A stretch of DNA of 5,964 nt from Agrobacterium fabrum (GTDB taxonomy: Bacteria > Pseudomonadota > Alphaproteobacteria > Rhizobiales > Rhizobiaceae). Positions within the stretch are counted from its first letter, which is position 1; each line of letters begins with the position of its first letter. Position numbers and translations under genes: made by a program. Location of the stretch: contig QFOL01000241.1 of the NCBI GenBank assembly GCA_003241215.1, positions 1-5,964 on the forward strand, in the 5' to 3' direction. This document shows positions 1-5,964 of the stretch, one piece after another. The notes beneath the pieces were generated by a model. It had not been told where the DNA came from, ran no database searches, and was given only the letters and a program-made list of their open reading frames with translations.

Positions 1-15
1 CACCTGACGCAAAAA

Positions 16-20
16 AGGGA
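16..20 (+). promoter_or_regulatory. Ribosome binding site of rutA
   Basis: AGGGA lies eight bases before the rutA ATG at 29, within an A-rich leader, and supports that start. Only 28 bases precede rutA in the window. They contain no RutR-type palindrome (TTGACCA-NN-TGGTCAA) and no recognisable promoter, so the control region must lie further upstream. Confidence 0.7.
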
Positions 21-28
21 ACAGCAAA

Positions 29-1120
29 ATGGAAATTGGTGTTTTTATCCCGATCGGGAACAATGGGTGGCTTCTTTCCGAAAACGCGCCGCAATACAAA
101 CCGAGCTTCGACCTGAACAAGGCGATCACGCTCAAGGCGGAGCAATATGGTTTCGACTTCGCGCTGTCGATGATCAAGCTGCGCGGTTTTGGCGGCAAGA
201 CCGAGTTCTGGGACTATAATCTGGAATCCTTCACGCTGATGGCAGGCCTTGCCGCCGTCACCTCCAAGATCAAGCTGTTCGGCACTGCCGCCACGCTGGT
301 CATGCCGCCCGCCATCGTCGCCCGTATGGCGACGACCATCGACTCCATTTCCGGCGGCCGTTTCGGCATCAACCTGATTACCGGCTGGCAGCGTCCGGAA
401 TATAGCCAGATGGGGCTCTGGCCGGGCGACGATTATTTCGGCGACCGCTACGAATATCTCGGCGAATATACCTCCGTCCTGAAAGAGCTGCTGACAGACG
501 GGCAATCGGACTACAAGGGCAAGTTCTTCCAGATGGACGATTGCCGCATGAAGCCGGTGCCGCAGGGCGATGTGAAGCTCATCTGCGCCGGCTCTTCCAA
601 TTCCGGCATGGCCTTTTCGGCCAAGTTCGCCGATTACAGCTTCTGCTTCGGCGTCGGCGTCAATACGCCCAAGGCCTTCGCGCCCACCAATGAGCGGCTG
701 TTGGCGGCAACGGAAAAGACCGGCCGCGAGGTTAAGTCCGTCGTGCTGACGATGATCCTTGCCGAAGAAAAATCCGAAGACGCCTGGGCGAAGTGGGAGC
801 ACTACAAGGCGGGTGCGGATGAGGATGCGATCAAGTGGCTCGGCCTGCAGAGCGCTGTCGATACCAAATCCGGCTCCGACACCAATGTCCGGCACATGTC
901 CAACCCCGTCTCGGCGGTCAACATCAACATGGGAACGCTGATCGGCTCCTATGAGGAAGTGGCGGCCATGCTGGACGAGATGAGCGAAGTGCCGGGAACG
1001 GGCGGCGTGATGCTGACCTTCGACGACTTCCTCGAAGGCGTCGAAAAATTCGGCAAATATGTGCAGCCGCTGATGAAGAGCCGCGCGCATGTTCAGGCTG
1101 CACTGGAGGCTGCGGAATGA
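29..1120 (+). CDS. rutA: Pyrimidine oxygenase RutA (FMN-dependent uracil ring-opening enzyme)
   Basis: This cytosolic enzyme carries out the first step of the Rut pathway. It uses reduced FMN and O2 to cleave uracil (and thymine) between N3 and C4, giving ureidoacrylate. The 363 residues match the usual RutA length and align from end to end with my memory of E. coli RutA. Visible signatures are the N-terminal strand [12 protein letters not shown] (3-14), [20 protein letters not shown] (42-61), [20 protein letters not shown] (106-125), WPGDDYF (131-137) and [17 protein letters not shown] near the C-terminus. These are typical of the bacterial luciferase-like flavin monooxygenase fold. Positions known as FMN contacts in the family are filled by I49-K50, N115, E124, R140-Y141 and S190. 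The start is supported by an AGGGA ribosome site at 16-20, eight bases upstream. The stop overlaps the rutB start. The gene needs reduced flavin from RutF, encoded at the end of the operon. Confidence 0.97.
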   Translation: MEIGVFIPIGNNGWLLSENAPQYKPSFDLNKAITLKAEQYGFDFALSMIKLRGFGGKTEFWDYNLESFTLMAGLAAVTSKIKLFGTAATLVMPPAIVARMATTIDSISGGRFGINLITGWQRPEYSQMGLWPGDDYFGDRYEYLGEYTSVLKELLTDGQSDYKGKFFQMDDCRMKPVPQGDVKLICAGSSNSGMAFSAKFADYSFCFGVGVNTPKAFAPTNERLLAATEKTGREVKSVVLTMILAEEKSEDAWAKWEHYKAGADEDAIKWLGLQSAVDTKSGSDTNVRHMSNPVSAVNINMGTLIGSYEEVAAMLDEMSEVPGTGGVMLTFDDFLEGVEKFGKYVQPLMKSRAHVQAALEAAE

Positions 1121-1857
1121 GTGAAGCCGTCGTGGCGGGTTACAAGGGGCCGGAAAGCCGTTCGGAAAGCGTGACGCTTCCCGCCCGGCCGGAGCCGATC
1201 ACCCTCAAGCCCAGCGAGACCGCCGTTGTCGTGGTCGACATGCAGAACGCCTATTCGACCGAGGGCGGTTATGTCGATCTTGCCGGTTTCGACATTTCCG
1301 GGGCCAAGGGCACCATCGCCAACATCAAGAAGACGCTGGATGCGGCACGGGCGGCGGGCGTTCAGGTCATTTATTTCCAGAATGGCTGGGACAAGGACTA
1401 TGTCGAGGCGGGCGGGCCGGGTTCGCCCAACTGGCACAAGTCCAACGCCCTGAAGACCATGCGCAAGAGGCCGGAGCTGCAGGGCCAGCTGCTGGCAAAG
1501 GGCACGTGGGACTATGCCATCGTCGACGAGCTGCAGCCGCAGCCCGGCGATATTCTGGTGCCGAAGACGCGTTACAGCGGTTTCTTCAATACCAATATGG
1601 ACAGCGTACTGCGCGCCCGCGGCATCCGCAATCTGGTCTTCGTCGGCATCGCCACCAATGTCTGCGTGGAAAGCTCGCTGCGCGACGCCTTCCATCTCGA
1701 ATATTTCGGGGTGATGCTGGAGGATGCCACGCATCATCTCGGGCCGGACTTTATCCAGCAGGCGACGGTCTACAATGTCGAGAAATTTTTCGGCTGGGTC
1801 GCCACCGTCAATGATTTCTGCGGCGTCATCTCGCAGGCCGCACCCGCCAGCGCTTGA
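1117..1857 (+). CDS. rutB: Ureidoacrylate amidohydrolase RutB (peroxyureidoacrylate/ureidoacrylate amidohydrolase)
   Basis: RutB is a cysteine hydrolase of the isochorismatase-like superfamily. It hydrolyses the ureidoacrylate made by RutA to aminoacrylate and carbamate; the carbamate then breaks down to CO2 and ammonia. The expected catalytic triad is visible: D41 in [10 protein letters not shown] (37-46), K150 in [13 protein letters not shown] (147-159), and C183 in [14 protein letters not shown] (177-190). The spacing of 109 and 33 residues equals that of the E. coli triad. The 246 residues include about 22 poorly conserved N-terminal residues before the core starts at ARPEPITL. The start codon overlaps the rutA stop as ATGA (1117-1120), with a GGAGG-like ribosome site at 1105-1109 inside the end of rutA, which implies translational coupling. 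A later start is possible, but the overlap favours this one. Confidence 0.96.
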   Translation: MSEAVVAGYKGPESRSESVTLPARPEPITLKPSETAVVVVDMQNAYSTEGGYVDLAGFDISGAKGTIANIKKTLDAARAAGVQVIYFQNGWDKDYVEAGGPGSPNWHKSNALKTMRKRPELQGQLLAKGTWDYAIVDELQPQPGDILVPKTRYSGFFNTNMDSVLRARGIRNLVFVGIATNVCVESSLRDAFHLEYFGVMLEDATHHLGPDFIQQATVYNVEKFFGWVATVNDFCGVISQAAPASA

Positions 1858-1872
1858 TATTCAATCACTAAA

Positions 1873-1878
1873 GAGGAG
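1873..1878 (+). promoter_or_regulatory. Strong ribosome binding site of rutC
   Basis: GAGGAG within AAAGAGGAGAA sits six bases before the rutC ATG. It is the strongest Shine-Dalgarno match in the operon, so RutC may be translated more heavily than its neighbours. That would fit its role in removing a reactive intermediate, but this is inference. Confidence 0.75.
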
Positions 1879-1884
1879 AACGAA

Positions 1885-2271
1885 ATGCCGAAGAAGATCG
1901 TCGTGCCCGCCGGCACCAGCAAACCCATCGCTCCCTTTTCGCCGGGAACCCTTGCCGACGGCGTGGTTTATGTTTCCGGCACGCTGCCTTTCGACAAGGA
2001 CAATAATGTCGTGCATGTGGGCGATGCCAGCGCGCAGACCCGCCATGTTCTGGAGACCATCAAGTCCGTCATCGAAACCGCCGGCGGCACGATGGAGGAC
2101 GTGACGATGAACCATATCTTCATCACCGACTGGGCGAATTATCAGGCCGTCAACACGGTCTATGCCGAATATTTCCCCGGAGACAAGCCGGCGCGTTATT
2201 GCATCCAGTGCGGCCTCGTGAAGCCCGACGCGCTGGTGGAAATCGCTACCGTCGCCCATATCGGCAAGTAG
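1885..2271 (+). CDS. rutC: RutC, RidA-family 3-aminoacrylate deaminase
   Basis: RutC is a small protein of the RidA/YjgF/UK114 family, which forms trimers. In the Rut pathway it was first proposed to reduce peroxyaminoacrylate. Work on the E. coli protein supports deamination of 3-aminoacrylate to malonic semialdehyde and ammonia. The 128 residues are full length for the family. The key arginine is R104 in [20 protein letters not shown] (99-118), followed by E119 in VEIATVAHI; these match R105 and E120 of RidA-type deaminases. The strand [11 protein letters not shown] (28-38) and the [20 protein letters not shown] helix (51-70) are also typical. A strong ribosome site (GAGGAG, 1873-1878) lies six bases before the ATG. 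The gap after rutB is 27 bases. Confidence 0.96.
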   Translation: MPKKIVVPAGTSKPIAPFSPGTLADGVVYVSGTLPFDKDNNVVHVGDASAQTRHVLETIKSVIETAGGTMEDVTMNHIFITDWANYQAVNTVYAEYFPGDKPARYCIQCGLVKPDALVEIATVAHIGK

Positions 2272-2284
2272 GGCGAAACGGCAG

Positions 2285-3076
2285 ATGATGCATTTCGAGG
2301 TTCATGGCCGGACTGATCCTGAGGCGCCCACAATCCTGCTGTCATCGGGACTGGGCGGATCGGGCGCCTATTGGGCGCCGCAGATCGAAGCCCTTTCCGA
2401 TCATTTCCGGATCGTCACCTACGACCATCGCGGAACCGGCAGGACAGGCGGCGAGGCATCGGCGGAGGGCGGCATATCGGCGATGGCGGATGATGTGCTG
2501 GAAATCGTCTCGGCGCTGAACCTCGAGAAATTCCACTTCATGGGCCATGCGCTTGGCGGCCTGATCGGGCTCGATATCGCGCTCAGCCGGCCCGGCCTTA
2601 TCGACAGGCTCGTTCTGATCAATGCATGGAGCAAGGCCGATCCGCATTCCGGGCGCTGCTTCGACGTGCGGATCGAGCTTCTGGAGAAATCCGGTGTTGA
2701 GGCTTTCGTCAAAGCCCAGCCGCTGTTTCTTTATCCGGCCGCGTGGATGTCGGAACATCAGGAGCGACTGGCGCGGGACGATGCCCATGGCGTCGCCCAT
2801 TTTCAGGGCAAGGGGAATGTGCTTCGGCGCATCGCGGCGCTGAGGGCCTTCGATGTGGACGCTCGATTGGGCGAAGTCGGCAGCCCGGTGCTGGTGGTGG
2901 CGACGAGGGACGATCTGCTGGTGCCATACACCCGCTCCCTGCGTCTTGCGGCGGGCCTGCCTCAGGGCGAGCTTTGCCTTTTCGATTTCGGGGCGCATGC
3001 GGTCAATATCACCGACCCCGAGCTTTTCAACACACGGCTTCTGCAGTTCCTGCTGCCGGCCGCGCAAACATTCTGA
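2285..3076 (+). CDS. rutD: RutD, alpha/beta-hydrolase-fold aminoacrylate hydrolase
   Basis: RutD speeds removal of aminoacrylate, giving malonic semialdehyde and ammonia. The reaction also occurs spontaneously, so RutD acts as an enhancer. The 263 residues fit the alpha/beta hydrolase fold. The oxyanion-hole region is LLSSGLGGSGAYW (18-30), and DHRGTGRTGG (47-56) follows. The nucleophile elbow reads GHALG (87-91), with alanine (A89) where classical members have serine. The acid and base candidates are D210 in TRDDLLVP and H238 in GAHAVNITDPE. The family-specific stretch AQPLFLYPAAWMSEHQERL (144-162) and AHFQGKGNVLRRIAAL (171-186) match RutD. The start is one of two adjacent ATG codons (2285 or 2288). 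The ribosome site is weak: only TAGGG at 2269-2273, overlapping the rutC stop. Translation may therefore be coupled to rutC. Confidence 0.94.
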   Translation: MMHFEVHGRTDPEAPTILLSSGLGGSGAYWAPQIEALSDHFRIVTYDHRGTGRTGGEASAEGGISAMADDVLEIVSALNLEKFHFMGHALGGLIGLDIALSRPGLIDRLVLINAWSKADPHSGRCFDVRIELLEKSGVEAFVKAQPLFLYPAAWMSEHQERLARDDAHGVAHFQGKGNVLRRIAALRAFDVDARLGEVGSPVLVVATRDDLLVPYTRSLRLAAGLPQGELCLFDFGAHAVNITDPELFNTRLLQFLLPAAQTF

Positions 3077-3093
3077 CAGGATTTTAGAGAAAC

Positions 3094-3684
3094 ATGACGA
3101 AAGCACTGGACAACGAGGCACTGGCAACACTTTTCACCGAGGCGCGCACCCATAATGGCTGGACGGACAAGCCGGTCAGCGACGAGACACTGAAGGCGCT
3201 CTACGATCTGACAAAGATGGGGCCGACCTCGGCCAATTGCTCGCCGGGGCGTTTCGTGTTCGTGCGCAGCCCGGAAGCCAAGGAAAAGCTGCGGCCGGCG
3301 CTGTCTTCCGGCAATCTCGAAAAAACCATGGCAGCCCCTGTCACCGTCATCGCCGCCATCGACAGCGAATTTTACGAGAAGCTGCCGGAGCTGTTTCCCC
3401 ATGCGGATGCGCGCTCATGGTTCACCTCCAGCCCTGCTGTGGCCGAGGAGACGGCCTTTCGCAACGGCACCCTGCAAGCGGGTTATCTGATCCTCGCCGC
3501 CCGCGCCCTGGGGCTGGACACCGGGGCCATGTCCGGTTTCGACAAGGGCAAGGTGGATGCGGCGTTTTTTGCCGGTACGACTTGGAAGTCCAACTTCCTG
3601 ATCAATCTCGGTTACGGCGATCCGTCGAAGCTCTTCGGCCGCCTGCCGCGTCTCGCCTTTGAAGACGCCTGCGTGCTGGCTTGA
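3094..3684 (+). CDS. rutE: Malonic semialdehyde reductase RutE (nitroreductase-like)
   Basis: RutE is a flavoprotein-type member of the nitroreductase superfamily, subfamily HadB/RutE. It reduces toxic malonic semialdehyde to 3-hydroxypropionate with NAD(P)H, the last step of the pathway. The 196 residues equal the E. coli length. Diagnostic segments are [11 protein letters not shown] (13-23), [20 protein letters not shown] (42-61), [20 protein letters not shown] (67-86), [20 protein letters not shown] (101-120), [11 protein letters not shown] (140-150) and [18 protein letters not shown] (173-190). The last is a typical C-terminal nitroreductase loop that contacts the cofactor. The gap from rutD is 17 bases. 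The ribosome site is only a weak AGAGA at 3086-3090. No earlier in-frame ATG gives a better family fit. Confidence 0.96.
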   Translation: MTKALDNEALATLFTEARTHNGWTDKPVSDETLKALYDLTKMGPTSANCSPGRFVFVRSPEAKEKLRPALSSGNLEKTMAAPVTVIAAIDSEFYEKLPELFPHADARSWFTSSPAVAEETAFRNGTLQAGYLILAARALGLDTGAMSGFDKGKVDAAFFAGTTWKSNFLINLGYGDPSKLFGRLPRLAFEDACVLA

Positions 3685-3710
3685 TGGCCTGTTAAGGAAG
3701 GATGGGTTAG

Positions 3711-4235
3711 ATGCAGAGGATGTCTCTTGAGAAGGAAGCGGAAATGGAGACGAAGACTGCACAGCAGCGCAGCCTCGATTATAGAAACGCCATGGCGCGG
3801 CTCGGTGCGGCGGTCAACATCGTCACCACCAACGGCGCGGCGGGCAGGGCAGGTTTTTCCGCGACGGCGGTCTGCAGCGTATCCGACAATCCGCCCACGC
3901 TTCTCGTCTGCCTCAACCGCAATTCTTCCGCTTACAGGGTGGTGAAGGCCAATGGCGTCGTCTGCATCAACACGCTTGCCGGACATCACGAGGTGCTGAG
4001 TACGCTTTTCGGCGGCAAGACGCCGGCGGAGGAACGTTTCGCCGCCGGAAGCTGGGGCGTGCTCGAAACCGGCGCTCCGGTTCTGGAGGACGCACTTGTC
4101 TCTTTCGACTGCCGAATCCGCGAGGCGCATGACGGCGGCACGCATGATATTCTGATCTGCGACGTTGTGGATATGAAGATCAATGCGGGTGATGAGGCGC
4201 TGATGTATTTCAACCGGCGTTACCGGGTGCTTTGA
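3711..4235 (+). CDS. rutF: RutF, NAD(P)H:FMN reductase supplying RutA
   Basis: RutF is a flavin reductase of the FMN-binding split-barrel family (flavin_Reduct). It uses reduced nicotinamide to regenerate the FMNH2 consumed by RutA. Counted from 3711 it has 174 residues. Family signatures are [16 protein letters not shown] (27-42), [20 protein letters not shown] (45-64) then [14 protein letters not shown] (84-91), [12 protein letters not shown] (99-110), and [10 protein letters not shown] (143-152), which ends in the split-barrel strands. The protein ends at YFNRRYRVL. The start is uncertain. ATG 3711 has AAGGAAGG at 3694-3701 and an in-frame stop directly before it. ATG 3744 has a second AAGGAAG at 3732-3738 and gives a 163-residue protein closer to the E. 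coli length (164). It is the last gene of the operon; no rutG follows. Confidence 0.95.
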   Translation: MQRMSLEKEAEMETKTAQQRSLDYRNAMARLGAAVNIVTTNGAAGRAGFSATAVCSVSDNPPTLLVCLNRNSSAYRVVKANGVVCINTLAGHHEVLSTLFGGKTPAEERFAAGSWGVLETGAPVLEDALVSFDCRIREAHDGGTHDILICDVVDMKINAGDEALMYFNRRYRVL

Positions 4236-4275
4236 GGCGGCCATTTTGGCTGAGCACCAGCTCGAACCTCACCGT

Positions 4276-4350
4276 CGTCATCCTCGGGCTTGACCCGAGG
4301 ATCCACAATCCGACGCGCGATGGATCCTCGGGTCAAGCCCGAGGATGACG
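4276..4350. repeat. REP/RIME-like double palindromic intergenic element
   Basis: Two copies of a 30-base unit face each other: 4276-4305 and 4321-4350 are exact reverse complements, separated by a 15-base spacer. Each unit is itself a hairpin. Nine-base arms with core CCTCGGG/CCCGAGG flank a five-base loop, at 4280-4302 and 4324-4346. In single-stranded form the element could fold as two small hairpins or one long stem. The core motif with an inner TTGACCC/GGGTCAA is, as I recall, a very common intergenic repeat in Rhizobiaceae and other alphaproteobacteria. It sits between two convergent operons, where such elements may stabilise mRNA ends, block read-through or bind DNA gyrase. I see no T-tract next to it that would make it a classical terminator. 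It has no coding capacity of its own that I would accept. Confidence 0.88.
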
Positions 4351-4364
4351 TCGAGAAGAAACCA

Positions 4365-4402
4365 AGAAAGGGCGTTCCCGGTCTCCCGGAAACGCCCTTT
4401 CT
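4365..4402 (-). terminator. Intrinsic terminator of the pnt operon (possibly bidirectional)
   Basis: The hairpin has a 12-base-pair outer stem (4365-4376 with 4391-4402), one mismatch (C4377/A4390), four further pairs (4378-4381 with 4386-4389) and a four-base loop. Read on the - strand, the stem starts one base after the pntB stop codon. It ends in a T-rich run made by the stem end plus TTGGTTTCTTCTC. On the + strand the stem is followed only by CTCTTACTT, a poorer U-tract, so it most likely ends pntB transcription. It may also catch rut transcripts, for which no other terminator is visible. Confidence 0.8.
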
Positions 4403-4403
4403 C

Positions 4404-5849
4404 TTACTTGATGAACGGCAGAAGGTCGTTGATCGACTTCTTGGCGTCGCCGTAGAACATGCGGGTATTGTCCTTGTAGAACAGCGGGTTCTCGATACCG
4501 GAGTAACCCGTGCCCTGGCCACGCTTGGAGACGATGACCAGTTTCGCCTTCCACACTTCCAGAACCGGCATGCCGGCAATCGGCGAGTTCGGATCGTCCT
4601 GGGCGGCCGGATTGACGATGTCGTTGGAGCCGATGACGATGACGACGTCGGTATTGGGGAAGTCGTCGTTGATCTCGTCCATTTCCAGCACGATGTCGTA
4701 GGGCACCTTGGCTTCGGCCAGCAGCACGTTCATATGGCCGGGAAGACGGCCTGCCACCGGGTGGATGGCGAAGCGCACGGTCTTGCCGTCGGCGCGCAGC
4801 TTGCGGGTCAGTTCGGAGACCGCGGCCTGCGCCTGCGCCACCGCCATGCCGTAGCCGGGAACGATGATGACGCTGTCAGCGTCATTCAGCGCTGCGGCAA
4901 CGCCTTCGGCGTCGATCGCCACCTGCTCGCCCTCGATTTCCATCGCCGGACCCGTCGTGCCGCCGAAGCCGCCGAGGATGACCGAGACGAAGGAGCGGTT
5001 CATGGCCTTGCACATGATGTAGGAGAGGATGGCACCCGAGGAGCCGACCAGCGCGCCTGTCACGATCAGCAGATCATTGCCGAGCGTGAAGCCGATTGCC
5101 GCCGCCGCCCAGCCGGAATAGCTGTTCAGCATGGAAACGACGACAGGCATGTCGGCGCCGCCGATGCCCATGATCAGGTGATAACCGATGAAGAAGGCGG
5201 CCAGCGTCATCAGCACCAGCGTCCAAGCGCCCGCGCCGTTGCAATACATGATGAGCAGCACGAGCGACAGGATCGCAGCACCGGCGTTGAGCAGGTGTCC
5301 GCCCGGCAGCTTCTTCGCCTTGCCGTCCACCTTGCCGGCAAGCTTGCCGAAGGCGACGACCGAGCCGGTGAAGGTGACTGCGCCGATGAAGACGCCAAGG
5401 AAGACCTCGACCTTCATGATCGCCAGTTCCACCGGCGTCTTGTGGGCGAGGATGGCGGAAAAGCCCGTCAGCAACGAACGCGCGGTCTCATCGAGCGAGG
5501 CGACATGCGCTTCCTCGATATGGGCGTTGAAGCCGATGAAGACGGCGGCGAGGCCGACGAAGGAGTGAAGGGCTGCCACAAGCTGCGGCATTTCGGTCAT
5601 CTGCACGCGACTTGCGACGAAATAGCCGAGAACGGAGCCGCCCGCCAGCATCAGCAGCACGACGAGCCATTGTCCGACGCCCTTGCTGATCTCAGGGCCG
5701 AAGACGGTGGCGACAATGGCGAGGCCCATGCCTGTTATGCCGTACCAGACGGCGCGTTTGGCGCTTTCCTGTCCGGAAAGGCCGCCAAGAGAAAGGATGA
5801 AAAGAACGGCTGCGGCAACATAGGCCGCGGAAACGATACCAATGGTCAT
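4404..5849 (-). CDS. pntB: NAD(P)(+) transhydrogenase (Re/Si-specific), beta subunit
   Basis: PntB is the inner-membrane beta subunit of the proton-translocating transhydrogenase. It carries part of the proton channel (domain II) and the NADP(H)-binding domain III. The enzyme uses proton motive force to make NADPH from NADH. The 481 residues show many hydrophobic segments over about 1-280. Motifs there include [19 protein letters not shown] (90-108), whose histidine 95 matches the conserved proton-channel histidine, then [20 protein letters not shown] (154-173), [20 protein letters not shown] (230-249) and [20 protein letters not shown] (265-284). Domain III shows [11 protein letters not shown] (331-341), [20 protein letters not shown] (363-382), [14 protein letters not shown] (384-397) and [14 protein letters not shown] (407-420). 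An AGGGGA ribosome site lies six bases upstream. The loop at about 109-140 looks longer than in E. coli PntB, explaining the extra length over about 462 residues. Confidence 0.97.
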   Translation of the reverse strand: MTIGIVSAAYVAAAVLFILSLGGLSGQESAKRAVWYGITGMGLAIVATVFGPEISKGVGQWLVVLLMLAGGSVLGYFVASRVQMTEMPQLVAALHSFVGLAAVFIGFNAHIEEAHVASLDETARSLLTGFSAILAHKTPVELAIMKVEVFLGVFIGAVTFTGSVVAFGKLAGKVDGKAKKLPGGHLLNAGAAILSLVLLIMYCNGAGAWTLVLMTLAAFFIGYHLIMGIGGADMPVVVSMLNSYSGWAAAAIGFTLGNDLLIVTGALVGSSGAILSYIMCKAMNRSFVSVILGGFGGTTGPAMEIEGEQVAIDAEGVAAALNDADSVIIVPGYGMAVAQAQAAVSELTRKLRADGKTVRFAIHPVAGRLPGHMNVLLAEAKVPYDIVLEMDEINDDFPNTDVVIVIGSNDIVNPAAQDDPNSPIAGMPVLEVWKAKLVIVSKRGQGTGYSGIENPLFYKDNTRMFYGDAKKSINDLLPFIK

Positions 5850-5855
5850 TGAATG

Positions 5856-5861
5856 TCCCCT
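5856..5861 (-). promoter_or_regulatory. Ribosome binding site of pntB
   Basis: On the - strand AGGGGA sits six bases before the pntB ATG (5847-5849). It lies in the 19-base gap after the upstream stop codon and fixes the start used here. Confidence 0.75.
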
Positions 5862-5868
5862 ACACGGC

Positions 5869-5964
5869 TCAGGACTTCTGGAACATGGCGAGCATGCGCC
5901 GTGTCACGAGGAAACCGCCGACGATGTTGATCGTCGCGATCAGGACGGAAAGCGAGGCGAGGAT
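5869..5964 (-). CDS. pntAB: NAD(P)(+) transhydrogenase small membrane alpha subunit (alpha-2), C-terminal end only
   Basis: The last 31 codons of a gene that starts beyond the right edge of the window. The translated end reads [20 protein letters not shown], then [11 protein letters not shown] and a TGA stop. It contains a transmembrane helix and the NI-GGF-VT-RM-MF pattern that ends the membrane part of the alpha subunit (E. coli PntA ends with a similar TLNIFGGF...QRMLKMF). In alphaproteobacteria such as Rhodospirillum and Rhizobiaceae, PntA is usually split into a soluble NAD(H)-binding protein (PntAA) and a small membrane protein (PntAB). By that family pattern this is most likely PntAB, but a full-length PntA cannot be excluded because the 5' part is outside. 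Only 19 bases separate it from pntB, so the two share one transcript. Confidence 0.9.
   Translation of the reverse strand: MLASLSVLIATINIVGGFLVTRRMLAMFQKS

Noticed and set aside
1..28. Possible RutR or NtrC site before rutA
   Set aside because: Only 28 bases are available and neither a TTGACCA-NN-TGGTCAA palindrome nor a sigma-54 pattern is visible.
1093..1737. A 214-codon open frame on the - strand across rutB
   Set aside because: It is a shadow of rutB, whose catalytic triad is intact on the other strand. There is no independent ribosome site or domain evidence.
2342..3130. A 262-codon open frame on the - strand across rutD
   Set aside because: It is antisense to a well-supported gene, runs past its end into rutE, and its Arg/Pro/Gln-rich translation resembles no family.
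3702..3710. A two-codon minimal frame (ATG GGT TAG) just before the rutF ATG
   Set aside because: It is directly after the AAGGAAGG motif with no spacing, so initiation there is unlikely; treated as chance.
3612..4244. A 210-codon open frame on the - strand across rutF
   Set aside because: It overlaps the rutE end and all of rutF in reverse, and no recognisable motifs are present.
4291..4337. TTGACCC and GGGTCAA inside the palindromes as a RutR-like operator
   Set aside because: The resemblance is limited to TTGACC/GGTCAA half sites. They belong to the repeat core, are about 40 bases apart, and lie downstream of the operon.
4290..5852. A 520-codon open frame on the + strand, antisense to pntB
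   Set aside because: It spans nearly the whole pntB gene in reverse, starts inside the palindromic repeat and encodes a His/Asp/Arg-rich sequence with no domain I recognise. pntB on the other strand matches a conserved family throughout, so this is a GC-driven shadow.

Overview
The window is typical alphaproteobacterial DNA (GC-rich, tightly packed genes) and most likely comes from a Rhizobiaceae chromosome of the Agrobacterium/Rhizobium type. Three things point there: the protein sequences, a pntA gene that appears split in two, and a dispersed palindromic repeat of the kind common in that family. The species is an inference from pattern; no search was run.

Positions 29-4235 hold a complete co-directional rutABCDEF operon on the + strand. 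It encodes the Rut pathway for using pyrimidines as a nitrogen source. RutA, an FMN-dependent enzyme fed by the flavin reductase RutF, opens the uracil ring. RutB hydrolyses the resulting ureidoacrylate to aminoacrylate plus carbamate (then CO2 and ammonia). RutC and RutD help clear aminoacrylate to malonic semialdehyde and ammonia. RutE reduces the toxic malonic semialdehyde to 3-hydroxypropionate. The genes are separated by -4 to 27 bases, so they are almost certainly one transcript. Only 28 bases upstream of rutA are present, so the promoter, any RutR operator and any divergent rutR gene lie outside. No rutG transporter gene follows rutF.

Positions 4236-4403 are a short convergent intergenic region. 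It holds a 75-base double palindrome (a REP/RIME-like element with perfect 30-base inverted arms) and then an intrinsic terminator hairpin. The hairpin ends one base before the pntB stop codon, viewed on the + strand.

Positions 4404-5964 are on the - strand and carry the 3' end of a pnt operon: complete pntB (transhydrogenase beta subunit), preceded by the last 31 codons of the small membrane alpha subunit gene (pntAB type). The proton-translocating transhydrogenase makes NADPH from NADH. The Rut pathway uses reduced nicotinamide in RutE and RutF, but the two operons are convergent and I see no direct regulatory link.

I found no sign of an undescribed system. The points worth a second look are the alanine in the RutD nucleophile elbow, the paired palindromes that encode the same peptide motif on both strands, the two possible starts of rutF, and the missing rutG.
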